From contig DATCLS010000062.1 of NCBI GenBank assembly GCA_036563805.1, forward strand, positions 62,001-126,000: a stretch of 64,000 nucleotides of DNA. The letters are read 5' to 3'. The DNA is from DATCLS01 sp036563805. GTDB lineage: Bacteria; Actinomycetota; Acidimicrobiia; Acidimicrobiales; VFJN01. A model generated the notes under the pieces. It saw only the letters and a program-made list of their open reading frames with translations. It had not been told where the DNA came from and ran no database searches. Both the position numbers and the translations under genes were made by a program. Shown here piece after piece: positions 9,437-20,184 of this stretch. Position 1 is the stretch's first letter, and each line of letters opens with the position of its first letter.

Positions 9437-10282
9437 ATGCAGGCGAAGCGCGCGCTCGGCCCGGTCAGCGGGCATCACGAGGCCAACCGGCGGTTCTACG
9501 ACGACGGTCACCACGTCGCGTACTGGGCCCGCCAGACCGAGCTGCTCCCGGTCGAGCGGCTCGTCTTCGGGCGCCACATCGGCCCGGGCATGGACGTGCT
9601 CGACCTGGGCGTGGGCGGCGGACGCACGACCCCGTTCCTGAGCGAGCGGGCCCGCCGGTACGTCGGCGTCGACTACGCCCAGGGGATGGTCGACGTGTGC
9701 GAGGCCCGCTTCCCGCACCTGACGTTCCTGTGCGCGGACGCGGCCGACCTGCCCATGCTCGACGCGCAATCGTTCGACGCGGTCGTGTTCTCGCTGGGCG
9801 GCATCGACTACCTCACACCGCCGGCCAAGCGGCGGCAGGCGCTGGCCGAGGCCCACCGGCTGCTGCGCACCGGCGGCCTCTTCATCTGCTCGCGCCACAA
9901 CCCGCGGGCGCTCGTCCGCCTGCCCGGCATGCCCGGGCAGCCCAACAGCCCCATGGGGCCGCTGCGCACGGCGGTGGCCGTGCCGGTGTGGGCGGCACGG
10001 CGGACGGTGCGCATGCTCCCGACCCGGGCCTTCTGGACGGGCGAGGGCATGATCGAGCAGCCTCCCGGCGGCTTCAACTCGCCGGTCCTGCCCTGGAGCC
10101 GGGCGCGGCGCGCCGCCCGGGGCCGCGCCGGCGTGTTCACCGAGATGGCCACGCCGGCACGTGTCCAGCGCGAGCTGGACGACGCCGGCTTCGAGGTCGT
10201 CGCCGTCCACGGCACCCCCTACCCCCGGCGGGCGCGGGCCCTCTGGACCAACTGGTACTACTACGTCGCGGTCCGGCGCTGA
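9437..10282 (+). CDS. Class I SAM-dependent methyltransferase
   Basis: Rossmann-fold methyltransferase of the Methyltransf_11/25 type. Motif I VLDLGVGGGRTT is at about residues 54-65, the acidic strand-2 residue is in YVGVDYA, motif II in FLCADAADLPM (about 97), and FDAVVFSLGGIDYL follows at about 112-125. The C-terminal third contains Arg/Pro-rich segments and ends WTNWYYYVAVRR, perhaps substrate-specific. The substrate is unknown. ATG at 9437 has a purine-rich stretch before it. It stands alone between the glycosidase and the sdh operon. Confidence 0.85.
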   Translation: MQAKRALGPVSGHHEANRRFYDDGHHVAYWARQTELLPVERLVFGRHIGPGMDVLDLGVGGGRTTPFLSERARRYVGVDYAQGMVDVCEARFPHLTFLCADAADLPMLDAQSFDAVVFSLGGIDYLTPPAKRRQALAEAHRLLRTGGLFICSRHNPRALVRLPGMPGQPNSPMGPLRTAVAVPVWAARRTVRMLPTRAFWTGEGMIEQPPGGFNSPVLPWSRARRAARGRAGVFTEMATPARVQRELDDAGFEVVAVHGTPYPRRARALWTNWYYYVAVRR

Positions 10283-10384
10283 GCCGCGCCGCTCAGCCGA
10301 GCCGCCCGAATTCTCGGCGTCATCGGTGAGCGGAGTACGGTTCGCCCGGACAGATCGATGCCCGTCCGGGAGGCTGATCGAGCG

Positions 10385-11202
10385 ATGCAGACGATGGAGC
10401 GGCGAGCCGTCGCCCCGGTGCACCCGCGCAGCCGCCGCCCCGCTCCCTGGCCCGTCGAGTTCTACCGCTCGGCCGTTGGCAAGAAGTGGGTCATGGCGCT
10501 GACCGGGATTGCCCTCATGGGCTACGTGTTCGCACACATGTTCGGGAACCTGAAGGTCTACTTCGGCGCCGAAGAGATCAACCACTACGGCGAGTTCCTG
10601 CGCGAGTTGCTGGTTCCGTTGCTGCCGCGGACCTGGACGCTGTGGCTGATGCGCATCGGGCTCGCGCTCGCGTTCGTGTTCCACATCCACGCCGCGGCGT
10701 CGCTCACGCTCATGAACCGCCGGGCGCACGCCGAGGGCGGCTACATCTCCAAGCGTGACTGGCAGGCGGCCAACGCCGCGAGCCGCTCGATGCGCTACAC
10801 GGCCGTCGTCATCCTGCTGTTCCTGATCTGGCACCTGGCCGACCTGACCTGGGGCACGGTCAACCCCGACTTCGTGCGCGGCGACGTGTACCGCAACATG
10901 GTCGCCAGCTTCGAGCGGCCGGCCGTGTCCGCCATCTACATCGTCGCCAACATCGCCCTCGGCCTGCACCTGTTCCACGGCGCCTGGGCGATGTTCCAGA
11001 GCCTCGGGCTCAACAACCCGAAGTACAACGCTTGGCGGCGCCGGTTCGCCGCCGGCTTCGCCGCGGTCGTGATGATCGGGAACCTGAGCTTCCCGATCGC
11101 GGTGCTCACCGGCATCGTGAGCGCGGACGACAACCCCGACTGCCGGACGACCGACGGTCGGATCGAGACCTGTGAGCTCTACGAGCACGAGGAGGCGACT
11201 CG

Positions 11203-11206
<4 letters not shown>
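10385..11206 (+). CDS. sdhC: Succinate dehydrogenase cytochrome b subunit (five-helix type)
   Basis: Membrane anchor of respiratory complex II, binding haem and quinone. Five hydrophobic segments are visible (starting near GKKWVMALTGIALMGYVFAH, LWLMRIGLALAFVFHIHAA, YTAVVILLFLIWHLAD, AIYIVANIALGLHLFHGAW and AAVVMIGNLSFPIAVL), with conserved His residues in helices 1, 2, 3 and 4 suitable as haem ligands. This is the single-subunit b558 type that does not need SdhD. I use ATG at 10385, preceded by GGGAGG 11 bases away; 10358 and 10394 are alternatives. Its TGA overlaps the sdhA ATG (ATGA). Confidence 0.92.
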
Positions 11207-13122
<1,916 letters not shown>

Positions 13123-13145
13123 GGCCTTCGGAGGAGCTCAAAGAC

Positions 13146-13913
13146 ATGGACCTGACGCTTCACGTCTGGCGCCAGCCCGGGCCCGGCCAGCCGGGCGAGA
13201 TGGTGACCTACACCGAGGAGGCCAAGGGCATCAGCCCCGACATGTCCTTCCTCGAGATGCTCGACACCGTCAACGAGCGGCTCATCGCCGCGGGCAAGGA
13301 GCCCATCGCCTTCGAGCACGACTGCCGCGAGGGCATCTGCGGCAGCTGCGGGATGATGATCAACGGCCAGGCCCACGGCCCCCAGAAGGGCACGGCCACC
13401 TGCCAGCTCCACATGCGCAAGTTCCGCGACGGCGACGAGATCTTCATCGAGCCGTGGCGGGCCAAGGCGTTCCCGGTGCTGCGCGACCTGATCGTCGACC
13501 GCCAGGCGTTCGACCGGATCATCGAGGCGGGCGGCTACATCACAGCCCCCACCGGCTCGGCGCCCGACGCCAACCTCATCCCGGTGCCGAAGGACGCCGC
13601 CGACGCCGCCTTCGACGCCGCCGCCTGCATCGGCTGCGGCGCCTGCGTGGCCGCCTGCCCCAACAGCGCCGCCCAGCTGTTCACGGCGGCCAAGCTCCAG
13701 CACCTCAACCTGCTGCCCCAGGGCCAGGCCGAGCGCTACGAGCGGACCCTGCGGATGGTCGACACGATGGAGCAGTACTTCGGCTCCTGCACGCTGCACG
13801 GCGAGTGCCAGGAGGCGTGCCCGAAGGAGATCTCCATCGACTTCATCGCCTACATGAACCGCGACTACGTGAAGGCGCAGATCAAGAACCGCAAGCTGGC
13901 GGGCCAGCGCTAG
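13146..13913 (+). CDS. sdhB: Succinate dehydrogenase iron-sulfur subunit
   Basis: Electron-transfer subunit of complex II. The [2Fe-2S] ligands are Cys60, Cys65, Cys68 and Cys86. The [4Fe-4S] motif CIGCGACVAACP covers Cys161, 164, 167 and 171. The [3Fe-4S] centre uses Cys215, Cys221 and Cys225 (GSCTLHGECQEACP). 255 aa is normal. ATG at 13146 has a strong ribosome-binding site (GGAGGAG, 13130-13136). Only 23 bases separate it from sdhA, so sdhCAB is one operon. Confidence 0.96.
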   Translation: MDLTLHVWRQPGPGQPGEMVTYTEEAKGISPDMSFLEMLDTVNERLIAAGKEPIAFEHDCREGICGSCGMMINGQAHGPQKGTATCQLHMRKFRDGDEIFIEPWRAKAFPVLRDLIVDRQAFDRIIEAGGYITAPTGSAPDANLIPVPKDAADAAFDAAACIGCGACVAACPNSAAQLFTAAKLQHLNLLPQGQAERYERTLRMVDTMEQYFGSCTLHGECQEACPKEISIDFIAYMNRDYVKAQIKNRKLAGQR

Positions 13914-13926
13914 GCGCTTCGCGCTC

Positions 13927-14008
13927 GGCCGCCGGGGGCCCGGCGGCCCCCGATCGTTCGCCTCGCGACCCCGCTCGCGGCGCCCCCGCCGGCTCCGGCC
14001 GGCGGGGG
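13927..14008 (+). terminator. Double GC-rich hairpin after sdhB
   Basis: Two perfect inverted repeats lie between sdhB and the sugar-transferase gene. GGCCGCCGGG and its complement (13927-13936 / 13939-13948) form a 10-bp stem with a two-base loop. CCCCCGCCGG and its complement (13983-13992 / 13999-14008) form a second 10-bp stem with a six-base loop. Neither is followed by a T tract, as is common for terminators in high-GC actinobacteria. They likely insulate sdh from the exopolysaccharide genes. Confidence 0.6.
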
Positions 14009-14027
14009 GTGGCGCCGGGGTGGCGCG

Positions 14028-14840
14028 ATGCGAGAGACTGCCGCCGTGGCGGCAAATGGGCGGGCGGCCCTCCAGCTTCGGCGTTCCCCGGGCCGTGCCC
14101 GCAAGACGGATCCATCCCGCATACTCGACCTCGCCGTGGCGTCGGTGGGGCTCGTCGTCAGCGCACCGGTCATCGCCGTCCTGGCGGTGGCGGTGCGGGC
14201 GACGATGGGCGGCCCCGTGCTGTTCCGCCAGGCCCGGGCGGGGCGCGGCGGGGTGCCTTTCGAGGTGGTCAAGTTCCGCACCATGCGCAACCCCCGGCCC
14301 GGCGAGGAGGGGCCCGAGTTCGACGCGGTGCGGCTCACCCGGCTCGGCCGGCTGATGCGCTCGACGAGCCTCGACGAGCTCCCCACGCTCGTGAACGTGC
14401 TGCGAGGCGAGATGGCGCTGGTCGGGCCCCGGCCGCTACCGGTCCGCTACCTCCCCCGCTACTCGGCCGAGCACGCCCGGCGCCACGAGGTGCGGCCGGG
14501 CATCACGGGCTGGGCGCAGTGCAACGGGCGCAACGCGCTGTCGTGGGACGACCAGCTCGACATGGACGTGTGGTACGTCGACCACCGGTCCCTGGCCCTC
14601 GACCTGCGGATCCTGGCCCGCACGGCGGCCACGGTCCTGCGGCGCGAGGGCATCAGCAGCGAGGGCCACGCCACCCGGCCCGAGTTCCCCGGCTCGGGCG
14701 TCGAGCGGGCGGCGCAGGCCGCGGCGGCCAACGGGGCGGACGCAGTCGACGGCTCGGCGGCGCCGTCCGGCGGGCGGACGCCGGCCCGGGTCGGGGCGGG
14801 CGTCGACGCAGGCGTCGAAGCGGGGGTGGCCCCCGCGTGA
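14028..14840 (+). CDS. Priming sugar transferase (bacterial sugar transferase family)
   Basis: Transfers a sugar-phosphate from a nucleotide sugar to undecaprenyl phosphate, starting exopolysaccharide assembly at the inner membrane. One hydrophobic segment (about residues 33-57) is followed by the family motifs VKFRTM, LTRLGRLMRSTSLDELPTL, the GEMALVGPRPL segment and RPGITGWAQ. It is the short WcaJ/PssY-like form without the N-terminal polytopic domain. The last ~45 residues are an Ala/Gly/Val-rich tail. ATG at 14028. Its TGA overlaps the next GTG (GTGA). Confidence 0.9.
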   Translation: MRETAAVAANGRAALQLRRSPGRARKTDPSRILDLAVASVGLVVSAPVIAVLAVAVRATMGGPVLFRQARAGRGGVPFEVVKFRTMRNPRPGEEGPEFDAVRLTRLGRLMRSTSLDELPTLVNVLRGEMALVGPRPLPVRYLPRYSAEHARRHEVRPGITGWAQCNGRNALSWDDQLDMDVWYVDHRSLALDLRILARTAATVLRREGISSEGHATRPEFPGSGVERAAQAAAANGADAVDGSAAPSGGRTPARVGAGVDAGVEAGVAPA

Positions 14841-15868
14841 GAGCCGGGCCGCTCACCGTCCTCATCTCGTCGGCCGGCCGCCGGGTCGAGCTGCTGCGCA
14901 GCTTCCGGCGGGCCGTGTCCCAGGTGGCGCCGGGCGGTCGGGTCCTGGCCATCGACTCGTCGTGGTACTCGGCCGCGTTTCACGAGGCCGACGCCGGGTT
15001 CCTCGTGCCCCGGATCAGCGACCCCGACCACGTGCCCCGGCTCCTGGAGATCTGCGAGCGCGAGGGCGTCGACCTGATCGTCCCCACCACCGACCGCGAG
15101 TGGCCGGTGTGGAGCACGGCCATCGCCGACTTCGAGGCCGTGGGCACCACCGTGGCCGTGTCGTCCCCCGAGGTGCTGGCCATCGCGTCCGACAAGCGAC
15201 GGACCAACGAGTGGCTCACTGCCAACGGCTTCCCGACGGTCCGCCAGTGCCGGCCGGCCGAGGCGCTGGCCGACCCCGACGCCTGGCCGCTGCCGCTGAT
15301 TGCCAAGCCGCGGTTCGGCAGCGCCTCCGAGGGCGTGGGGCTGGTGCGCGACCGGCGGGAGCTCGAACTGGTCGCCGCCCGCGACGCGTCCGGGGCCACG
15401 CTGGCCGACGGGCGGCCGGGCGACCTGCTGGTGGAGACCGTGGCCGCCGGCGTCGAGCACACGATCGACGTGCTCGTCGACCGGTCCGGCCTGTGCCTGT
15501 GCGCTGTGCCCCGGCGGCGGCTCGAGGTGCGGGGCGGCGAGGTGTCCAAGGGCGTCACCGTCCGCTCCCCCGACCTGATCGAGCTCGCGTTCGGGCTGGC
15601 CAAGGCGCTGCCCGGGCCCTACGGGGTCCTCAACTTCCAGGTGTTCCGCGACGACGACACGGGCGAGCTGGCGGTCATCGAGATCAACCCCCGCTTCGGC
15701 GGCGGGTTCCCGCTCAGCGACGCGGCCGGCGCCGACTTCCCCCGCTGGCTGCTCGAGGACCTGCTGGGCCTGCCGTCGACCGCCGACGCCGACGGCTGGC
15801 GCGACGGGCTGGTCATGCTCCGCTACGACGCCGCCGTGTTCGTCGACCGCGCCGAGGCGCTGGAGTAG
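14837..15868 (+). CDS. ATP-grasp family protein (CarB/PylC-like)
   Basis: A 343-residue ATP-grasp enzyme. The N-terminal pre-ATP-grasp Rossmann part starts TVLISSAGRRVELLRSFR, as in carbamoyl-phosphate-synthase-like proteins. The ATP-grasp core includes SDKRRTNEWL, the IAKPRFGSASEGVGLV phosphate loop and the metal-binding VIEINPRFGGGFPLS. Such genes are frequent in polysaccharide loci; the amide or peptide-like ligation they perform is usually unknown. GTG at 14837 is chosen because it overlaps the preceding stop by four bases and gives a full-length N-terminus; it is not fused to the upstream frame. Confidence 0.85.
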   Translation: MRAGPLTVLISSAGRRVELLRSFRRAVSQVAPGGRVLAIDSSWYSAAFHEADAGFLVPRISDPDHVPRLLEICEREGVDLIVPTTDREWPVWSTAIADFEAVGTTVAVSSPEVLAIASDKRRTNEWLTANGFPTVRQCRPAEALADPDAWPLPLIAKPRFGSASEGVGLVRDRRELELVAARDASGATLADGRPGDLLVETVAAGVEHTIDVLVDRSGLCLCAVPRRRLEVRGGEVSKGVTVRSPDLIELAFGLAKALPGPYGVLNFQVFRDDDTGELAVIEINPRFGGGFPLSDAAGADFPRWLLEDLLGLPSTADADGWRDGLVMLRYDAAVFVDRAEALE

Positions 15869-16588
15869 GTGGCCGTGGCCGGAACGGCAGCGTCGCCGTC
15901 AGCGCCTCCGCCCCGGGTCGTCGTGTTCGACATCGACGACACGCTGTACCTCGAGCGCGACTACGTGCGCAGCGGGTTCCGGGCCGTGGGCGCCTGGGCC
16001 CGCCGGGCGCTCGGCATCCCCGACCTGGCCGACCGGGCGTGGGCGTCGTTCGAGGCCGGCGTCCGCTCCACCATCTTCAACGACGCGCTGGCCAGCGCCG
16101 GCATCGAGGCGACGCCCGAGCTGATCGCCCGCATGGTCGCCTGCTACCGCGACCACCAGCCCGACATCGCGCTGCTCGCCGACGCCCGGGCCTGCCTCGA
16201 GGCCACCAAGGGCGTGGCCGCCGTGGCCGTGATCTCCGACGGGCCGCTGGCCAGCCAGTCGGCCAAGGCCCGCAGCCTCGGGCTCGCCACCTGGTCGCAG
16301 ACCACGATCTTCACCGAGGCGCTGGGGCCGGGGTTCGGCAAGCCGCACCACCGGGCGTTCGAGCTGGTCGAGGAGCGGCTGAGCGTCGAGGGCCCGCAGT
16401 GCACCTACGTGGCCGACAACCCGGTGAAGGACTTCCTGGCCCCGCACGAGCGGGGGTGGACCACGGTGCGGGTCCGGCGGCCCCGCGGCCTGCACCACGG
16501 CGTGGACGGCGGCGACGACATCGACCACGAGGTGGCGGACATGACCGACCTGATGGCGCTCATCGGCCTGCGGGGGGCGCTGCGGTGA
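15869..16588 (+). CDS. HAD-superfamily hydrolase
   Basis: Predicted phosphatase. HAD motif I FDIDDTLY (DxDxT) is at about residues 20-27, motif II in AVISDGP, motif III lysine in GFGKPHHRAF, and motif IV in TYVADNPVKDF. The cap is a small helical C1 type. The gene starts GTG immediately after the ATP-grasp stop codon with no gap, and its own stop overlaps the next start, so the four genes form one operon. The substrate is probably a sugar phosphate, which is inferred from context only. Confidence 0.87.
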   Translation: MAVAGTAASPSAPPPRVVVFDIDDTLYLERDYVRSGFRAVGAWARRALGIPDLADRAWASFEAGVRSTIFNDALASAGIEATPELIARMVACYRDHQPDIALLADARACLEATKGVAAVAVISDGPLASQSAKARSLGLATWSQTTIFTEALGPGFGKPHHRAFELVEERLSVEGPQCTYVADNPVKDFLAPHERGWTTVRVRRPRGLHHGVDGGDDIDHEVADMTDLMALIGLRGALR

Positions 16589-17892
16589 GCGGGGGTGTCG
16601 CTTCCGGCGGTTCTCGCGGTTCCGGCGGTTCTGGCGGGGCCGGCGGTTCTGGCGGGGCCGGCGGTTCCAGCGGGGCCGCTGGGGCCGACGGTTCGGGCGG
16701 GGCCGGTGAGACCGGCGGCCGGCCGGTGCGGGTGGCGCACCTGACCACCGTCGACTCCAGCCTCCGCTACCTGCTGCGGCCCCAGCTGCGGGCCGTGCGC
16801 GACCGGGGCGGCGAGGCGATCGGCATCAGCGCCCCCGGCCCCTACGCCGACGAGCTGGCCGCCGAGGGCATCCGCCACGTGCCGCTCTCGTCCTCCACCC
16901 GGGGCATGAACCTGCTGGCCGACGTGAAGGCCGCCGTCGAGCTGTGGCGGATCCTGCGGCGGGAACGGCCCGACGTCCTCCACACCCACAACCCGAAGCC
17001 CGGCGTGTACGGGCGCATCGTGGGCCGGCTGGCCCGGGTACCGATCGTGGTCAACACCAACCACGGCCTGTGGGCCACCGAGCACGACGGCGCCCTGCGC
17101 CGGTTCGTGGTGCTGGCGCTCGAGGCCGTCGCCGCCCGGTTCTCGCACGCCGAGCTCGTCCAGAACGTCGAGGACCTCGAGCTGCTCACCCGGCGCCGCC
17201 TCAACGTGCCGTCCCGGACCCACCTGCTCGGCAACGGCATCGACCTCGACCGGTTCGCCCCCGGCCGGGTAGGCCCCGACGAGCGGGCGGCGCTGCGGGC
17301 CGAGCTGGGCGCCGGGCCCGACGCCATCGTCGTCGGCATGGTGGGTCGGCTGGTGGCCGAGAAGGGCTACCCCGAGCTGTTCTCGGCCGCGGCCCGGCTC
17401 GACGACCGCTACGTGGTCGTCGCCATCGGGCCCGACGACCCCGAGAAGCCCGACGCCGTCACCCGCGAGCAGCGGGAGGCGGCCGAGAAGAACGGCGTGG
17501 TGTTCCTCGGGGCCCGCGACGACGTCGAGCGCCTGTACGCAGCCATGGACCTGTTCGTGCTGCCGTCGCACCGCGAGGGCTTCCCCCGGGCCGCCATGGA
17601 GGCCGCCGCCACCGGCCTGCCCATCGTCGCCACCGACGTGCGGGGCTGCCGGCAGGTCGTCGCCCACGGCGAGACCGGGCTGCTGGTGCCGGTGCGCGAC
17701 CCGGCGGCGCTGGCCGCAGCCATCACCGAGCTGGGCGACGACCCGGAGCGGCGGGCCCGGATGGGCGAGGCGGCGGTGCGCCGGGCCCGCGAGCGGTTCG
17801 ACGAGCGCCGGGTGGTCGACCTCGTGCTGGCGACCTACCGCTCGGTCGCCCTGCGCCGCAAGATCCCCCACGTGGCCTCCCTGGCCCCCTGA
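16585..17892 (+). CDS. Glycosyltransferase family 4 with Gly-rich N-terminal tail
   Basis: GT-B glycosyltransferase for exopolysaccharide assembly. After residue 45 the usual N-terminal domain begins (VRVAHLTTVDSS), with HTHNPKPGVYGR and the NTNHGLW acceptor-site segment. The donor domain has VGRLVAEKGYPE and the EX7E-type HREGFPRAAMEAAATGLP. Residues 1-45 are almost only Gly, Ser and Ala, encoded by a tandem GGCGGTTCTGGCGGGGCC-like array (about 16600-16710). Such a tail is not part of the fold. GTG at 16585 is coupled to the HAD gene (GTGA); a later start would be uncoupled. Confidence 0.88.
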   Translation: MSGGVASGGSRGSGGSGGAGGSGGAGGSSGAAGADGSGGAGETGGRPVRVAHLTTVDSSLRYLLRPQLRAVRDRGGEAIGISAPGPYADELAAEGIRHVPLSSSTRGMNLLADVKAAVELWRILRRERPDVLHTHNPKPGVYGRIVGRLARVPIVVNTNHGLWATEHDGALRRFVVLALEAVAARFSHAELVQNVEDLELLTRRRLNVPSRTHLLGNGIDLDRFAPGRVGPDERAALRAELGAGPDAIVVGMVGRLVAEKGYPELFSAAARLDDRYVVVAIGPDDPEKPDAVTREQREAAEKNGVVFLGARDDVERLYAAMDLFVLPSHREGFPRAAMEAAATGLPIVATDVRGCRQVVAHGETGLLVPVRDPAALAAAITELGDDPERRARMGEAAVRRARERFDERRVVDLVLATYRSVALRRKIPHVASLAP

Positions 17893-17897
17893 GCCCC

Positions 17898-18013
17898 CTG
17901 ACCCTCCTGACCTGGCAGGGCCGAGGCCGCCGCCGCGGGTGGGTCAGCTGGCTGAGGCGCTGACCCTCGTGACCTGCCAGGGCCGAGGCCGCCGCCGCGG
18001 GTGGGTCAGCTGG
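17898..18013. repeat. 54-bp direct repeat, two copies, at the ends of convergent genes
   Basis: Copy 1 (17898-17951) and copy 2 (17960-18013) match at 52 of 54 positions, with a 62-bp period. Each copy contains CTGACCC near its start and GGGTCAG near its end, so each can fold back. The two mismatches make CCTGGCAGG in one copy and CCTGCCAGG in the other, which are reverse complements. Copy 2 includes the stop codon and last codons of the leftward deacetylase gene. It probably acts as the terminator region between the convergent genes. Confidence 0.85.
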
Positions 18014-18833
18014 TGGCGCCGGCGTAGCGGAGGCGGTTGACGGTGCGGCGGACGCCGTCCTCCAGCGCCATGCCGCCCTGCGCCTTGCGGACGAACCACG
18101 CCATACCGTCGCTGACTTGGATGGCCGACCGGGCCAGCCGATGGGGGTCGGTGCGGCCGTAGGGGTTGGGGCGGCAGCCGCCCAGCGCCGCCGACCGGAA
18201 CCGGTCGCGCACGACGGCCTCGACCGGCGCCGGCGGGGCGACGGCCTTGGGGTAGGCGAAGTGGTCGGCGGGCACGCCGGCCCGCTCGCCGATCAGCTCG
18301 ATCGAGCGGTCGAGCTCGTCCGCCACCCGGTCGGGCGGCAGCCGGTCGACCAGGGCGTGGGTGTGGGTGTGCGACCCGATCGTCACCAGCCCGCTGGCCA
18401 CCATCTCGCGCACGGCGCCCCAGGTCAGCGGCGTGCCGTCGGCGGGGAACGGCCGCTGGCCCTCGACGAAGTCGGTGGCGACGTAGACCGTCGCCGGCAC
18501 CCGGTGGCGCTCGAGGATCGGGAGCGCCACCTCGGCCAGGTCGACGGTGCCGTCGTCGAACGTCACGACCACCGGGTCAGGCTCGCCGGCCTCGGGCTCG
18601 GGCCCGGCGAGGCGGGCCAGCGCGTCGTCGAGCCCCCGCGCCCGCCCCGACTCGGCCAGCCACGCCATCTGCTCGTCGAACAGGCCGGGGTCGAGGTCGA
18701 TCTCGGTGCCCGATCCTCCGCCCACACGGTGGTAGATGAGCACGACCACGCCCCGCCCCGGCGCCCGCACCCGGTCGCCCCAGGCGGCCACCGTCTTCAG
18801 GGACCGCAACGCGAACGTCCTGCTACCCGCCAT
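18006..18833 (-). CDS. Polysaccharide deacetylase (NodB/CE4 family)
   Basis: Predicted to remove acetyl groups from polysaccharide. It opens with a segment ending VLIYHRVG, typical of the family. CE4 motif 1 is VTFDDGT (Asp-Asp pair) at about residues 103-109; motif 2 SHTHTHALVDRL supplies the two metal-binding His. No signal peptide is visible, suggesting an intracellular or membrane-attached enzyme. ATG at 18833 has TAGCCT seven bases upstream, suggesting a leaderless mRNA. The frame continues to 19139 upstream, but that part is Arg/Pro-rich and looks non-coding. Bases 18834-19122 hold no gene I can support. Confidence 0.85.
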   Translation of the reverse strand: MAGSRTFALRSLKTVAAWGDRVRAPGRGVVVLIYHRVGGGSGTEIDLDPGLFDEQMAWLAESGRARGLDDALARLAGPEPEAGEPDPVVVTFDDGTVDLAEVALPILERHRVPATVYVATDFVEGQRPFPADGTPLTWGAVREMVASGLVTIGSHTHTHALVDRLPPDRVADELDRSIELIGERAGVPADHFAYPKAVAPPAPVEAVVRDRFRSAALGGCRPNPYGRTDPHRLARSAIQVSDGMAWFVRKAQGGMALEDGVRRTVNRLRYAGATS

Positions 18834-19122
18834 CCCGGCCAGGCTACCCGCCCCCGTTCGGGAGGAGTGAGCCACCTGATGCCGTTGGCGCCTCCAGAAC
18901 GCTGTCAGGCGGCCGCCGGTCTCGCGCCCCGCCGCGCCGCCCGAATGTCGCGCATCCCGGGCGGCCAGGCGGGCGGCGGCGACGTCCGGGCCCATGGCCG
19001 GCGAGGCTACGCAGGGGGTGTGACAACGTCGCTCACCCGGTCGGACACCGACGGGTGCAGGATTCGGGTGGGGGCGGGCTGATAGCGTCGCGGGTGGTGG
19101 GCGGATCAACGAGCGGACTCCG

Positions 19123-20136
19123 GTGATCGGTCTCGACACGCGTCCTGCCGTCGACGGCGACCAGCCCGCGGTGCTCGCCCTGCTCCAGGCGTCGCTGGGC
19201 TGGGTGCCCGACGAGGCCTACGAGCGCTTCTTCGCCTGGAAGCACCGGGAGTCGCCGTTCGGCCCGTCGCCGGCCTGGGTGGCGGTCGACGGCGACCGGA
19301 TCGTCGGCTTCCGCACGTTCATGCGCTGGGAGTTCACCCGCGGCGGCGAGGTGGTGCGGGCCGTGCGGGCCGTCGACACCGCCACCCACCCCGACTACCA
19401 GGGCCGGGGCATCTTCTCGTCGCTCACCCGCCACGCCCTCGACGAGCTGGCCGCCGACGGGGTGGCGTTCGTGTTCAACACCCCCAACGACAAGAGCCGG
19501 CCCGGCTACCTGAAGCTGGGGTGGCGGCTGGTGGGCCGGCTGCCGGTGGCCGCCCGGCCCCGGTCGCTGCCGGCCCTGGTCCGGGTGGCGCGGGCCCGCA
19601 CCGCGGCCGACAAGTGGTCGGCGGAGACCGACGCCGGCGTCCCCGCCCCCGAGGCCCTGGGCGACCGCGAGGCCGTGGCTCGGTGGCTCAAGGCGATCGA
19701 CGCGTCCACCGACGCCCACGCCGGCGCCGACGTGCTCCGCACCCACCGCACGCCCGAGTACCTGGCCTGGCGCTACGGCTTCGGTCCCCTGCGCTACCGG
19801 GCGCTGACCGTCGGCGACGGCGAGGGGCTGGTCGTGTTCCGGGTGCGGCGCCGGGGCGAGGCCCGTGAGGCGGCGGTGTGCGAGGAGCTGCTTCCCGACG
19901 ACGAGCGCCTGCGGGCCGAGGCCCGGCGGGCCGTCGTCAAGGCGACCGGCGCCGACCACGCGGTGCTCATCGGGCCGGCCCGGCCGTCCCGCGGCCTGCT
20001 GCCGGTGCCCGGCCACGGGCCCACCTTGGTCTGGCGGGCGGTCACTGACGACGAGAGCGACGGCGAGAACGTCGAGGCGGCCGTCCCCGGCCTCGACGCC
20101 TGGGGCTTGACCCTGGGTGATGTCGAATTATTCTGA
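19123..20136 (+). CDS. GNAT-family acetyltransferase
   Basis: N-terminal GNAT domain with AWVAVDGDRIVGFRTFMRW (beta strands 2-4) and the acetyl-CoA-binding THPDYQGRGIFSSL (about residues 83-96; Q/RxxGxG/A motif), followed by FVFNTPNDKSRPGYLKLGW. The C-terminal half (about 160-337) is a second domain of similar size without a clear acetyl-CoA motif, as in GNAT proteins of polysaccharide loci. Starts GTG at 19123, divergent from the deacetylase. It may acetylate a sugar or precursor; the substrate is inferred from context. Confidence 0.82.
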   Translation: MIGLDTRPAVDGDQPAVLALLQASLGWVPDEAYERFFAWKHRESPFGPSPAWVAVDGDRIVGFRTFMRWEFTRGGEVVRAVRAVDTATHPDYQGRGIFSSLTRHALDELAADGVAFVFNTPNDKSRPGYLKLGWRLVGRLPVAARPRSLPALVRVARARTAADKWSAETDAGVPAPEALGDREAVARWLKAIDASTDAHAGADVLRTHRTPEYLAWRYGFGPLRYRALTVGDGEGLVVFRVRRRGEAREAAVCEELLPDDERLRAEARRAVVKATGADHAVLIGPARPSRGLLPVPGHGPTLVWRAVTDDESDGENVEAAVPGLDAWGLTLGDVELF

Positions 20137-20184
20137 CCACGATCGGTAGTTCTCCCCCACTTTCCGTGCTGAATCGAGGGACGG

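Noticed and set aside
13454..15868. One 804-codon open frame suggesting an SdhB-region/ATP-grasp fusion
   Set aside because: The first part is the wrong phase of sdhB and the sugar-transferase gene; the ATP-grasp protein has its own coupled start at 14837.
18834..19139. N-terminal extension of the deacetylase
   Set aside because: The extra ~100 codons are Arg/Pro-rich, unlike the family, and the ATG at 18833 has a -10-like box at leaderless spacing.
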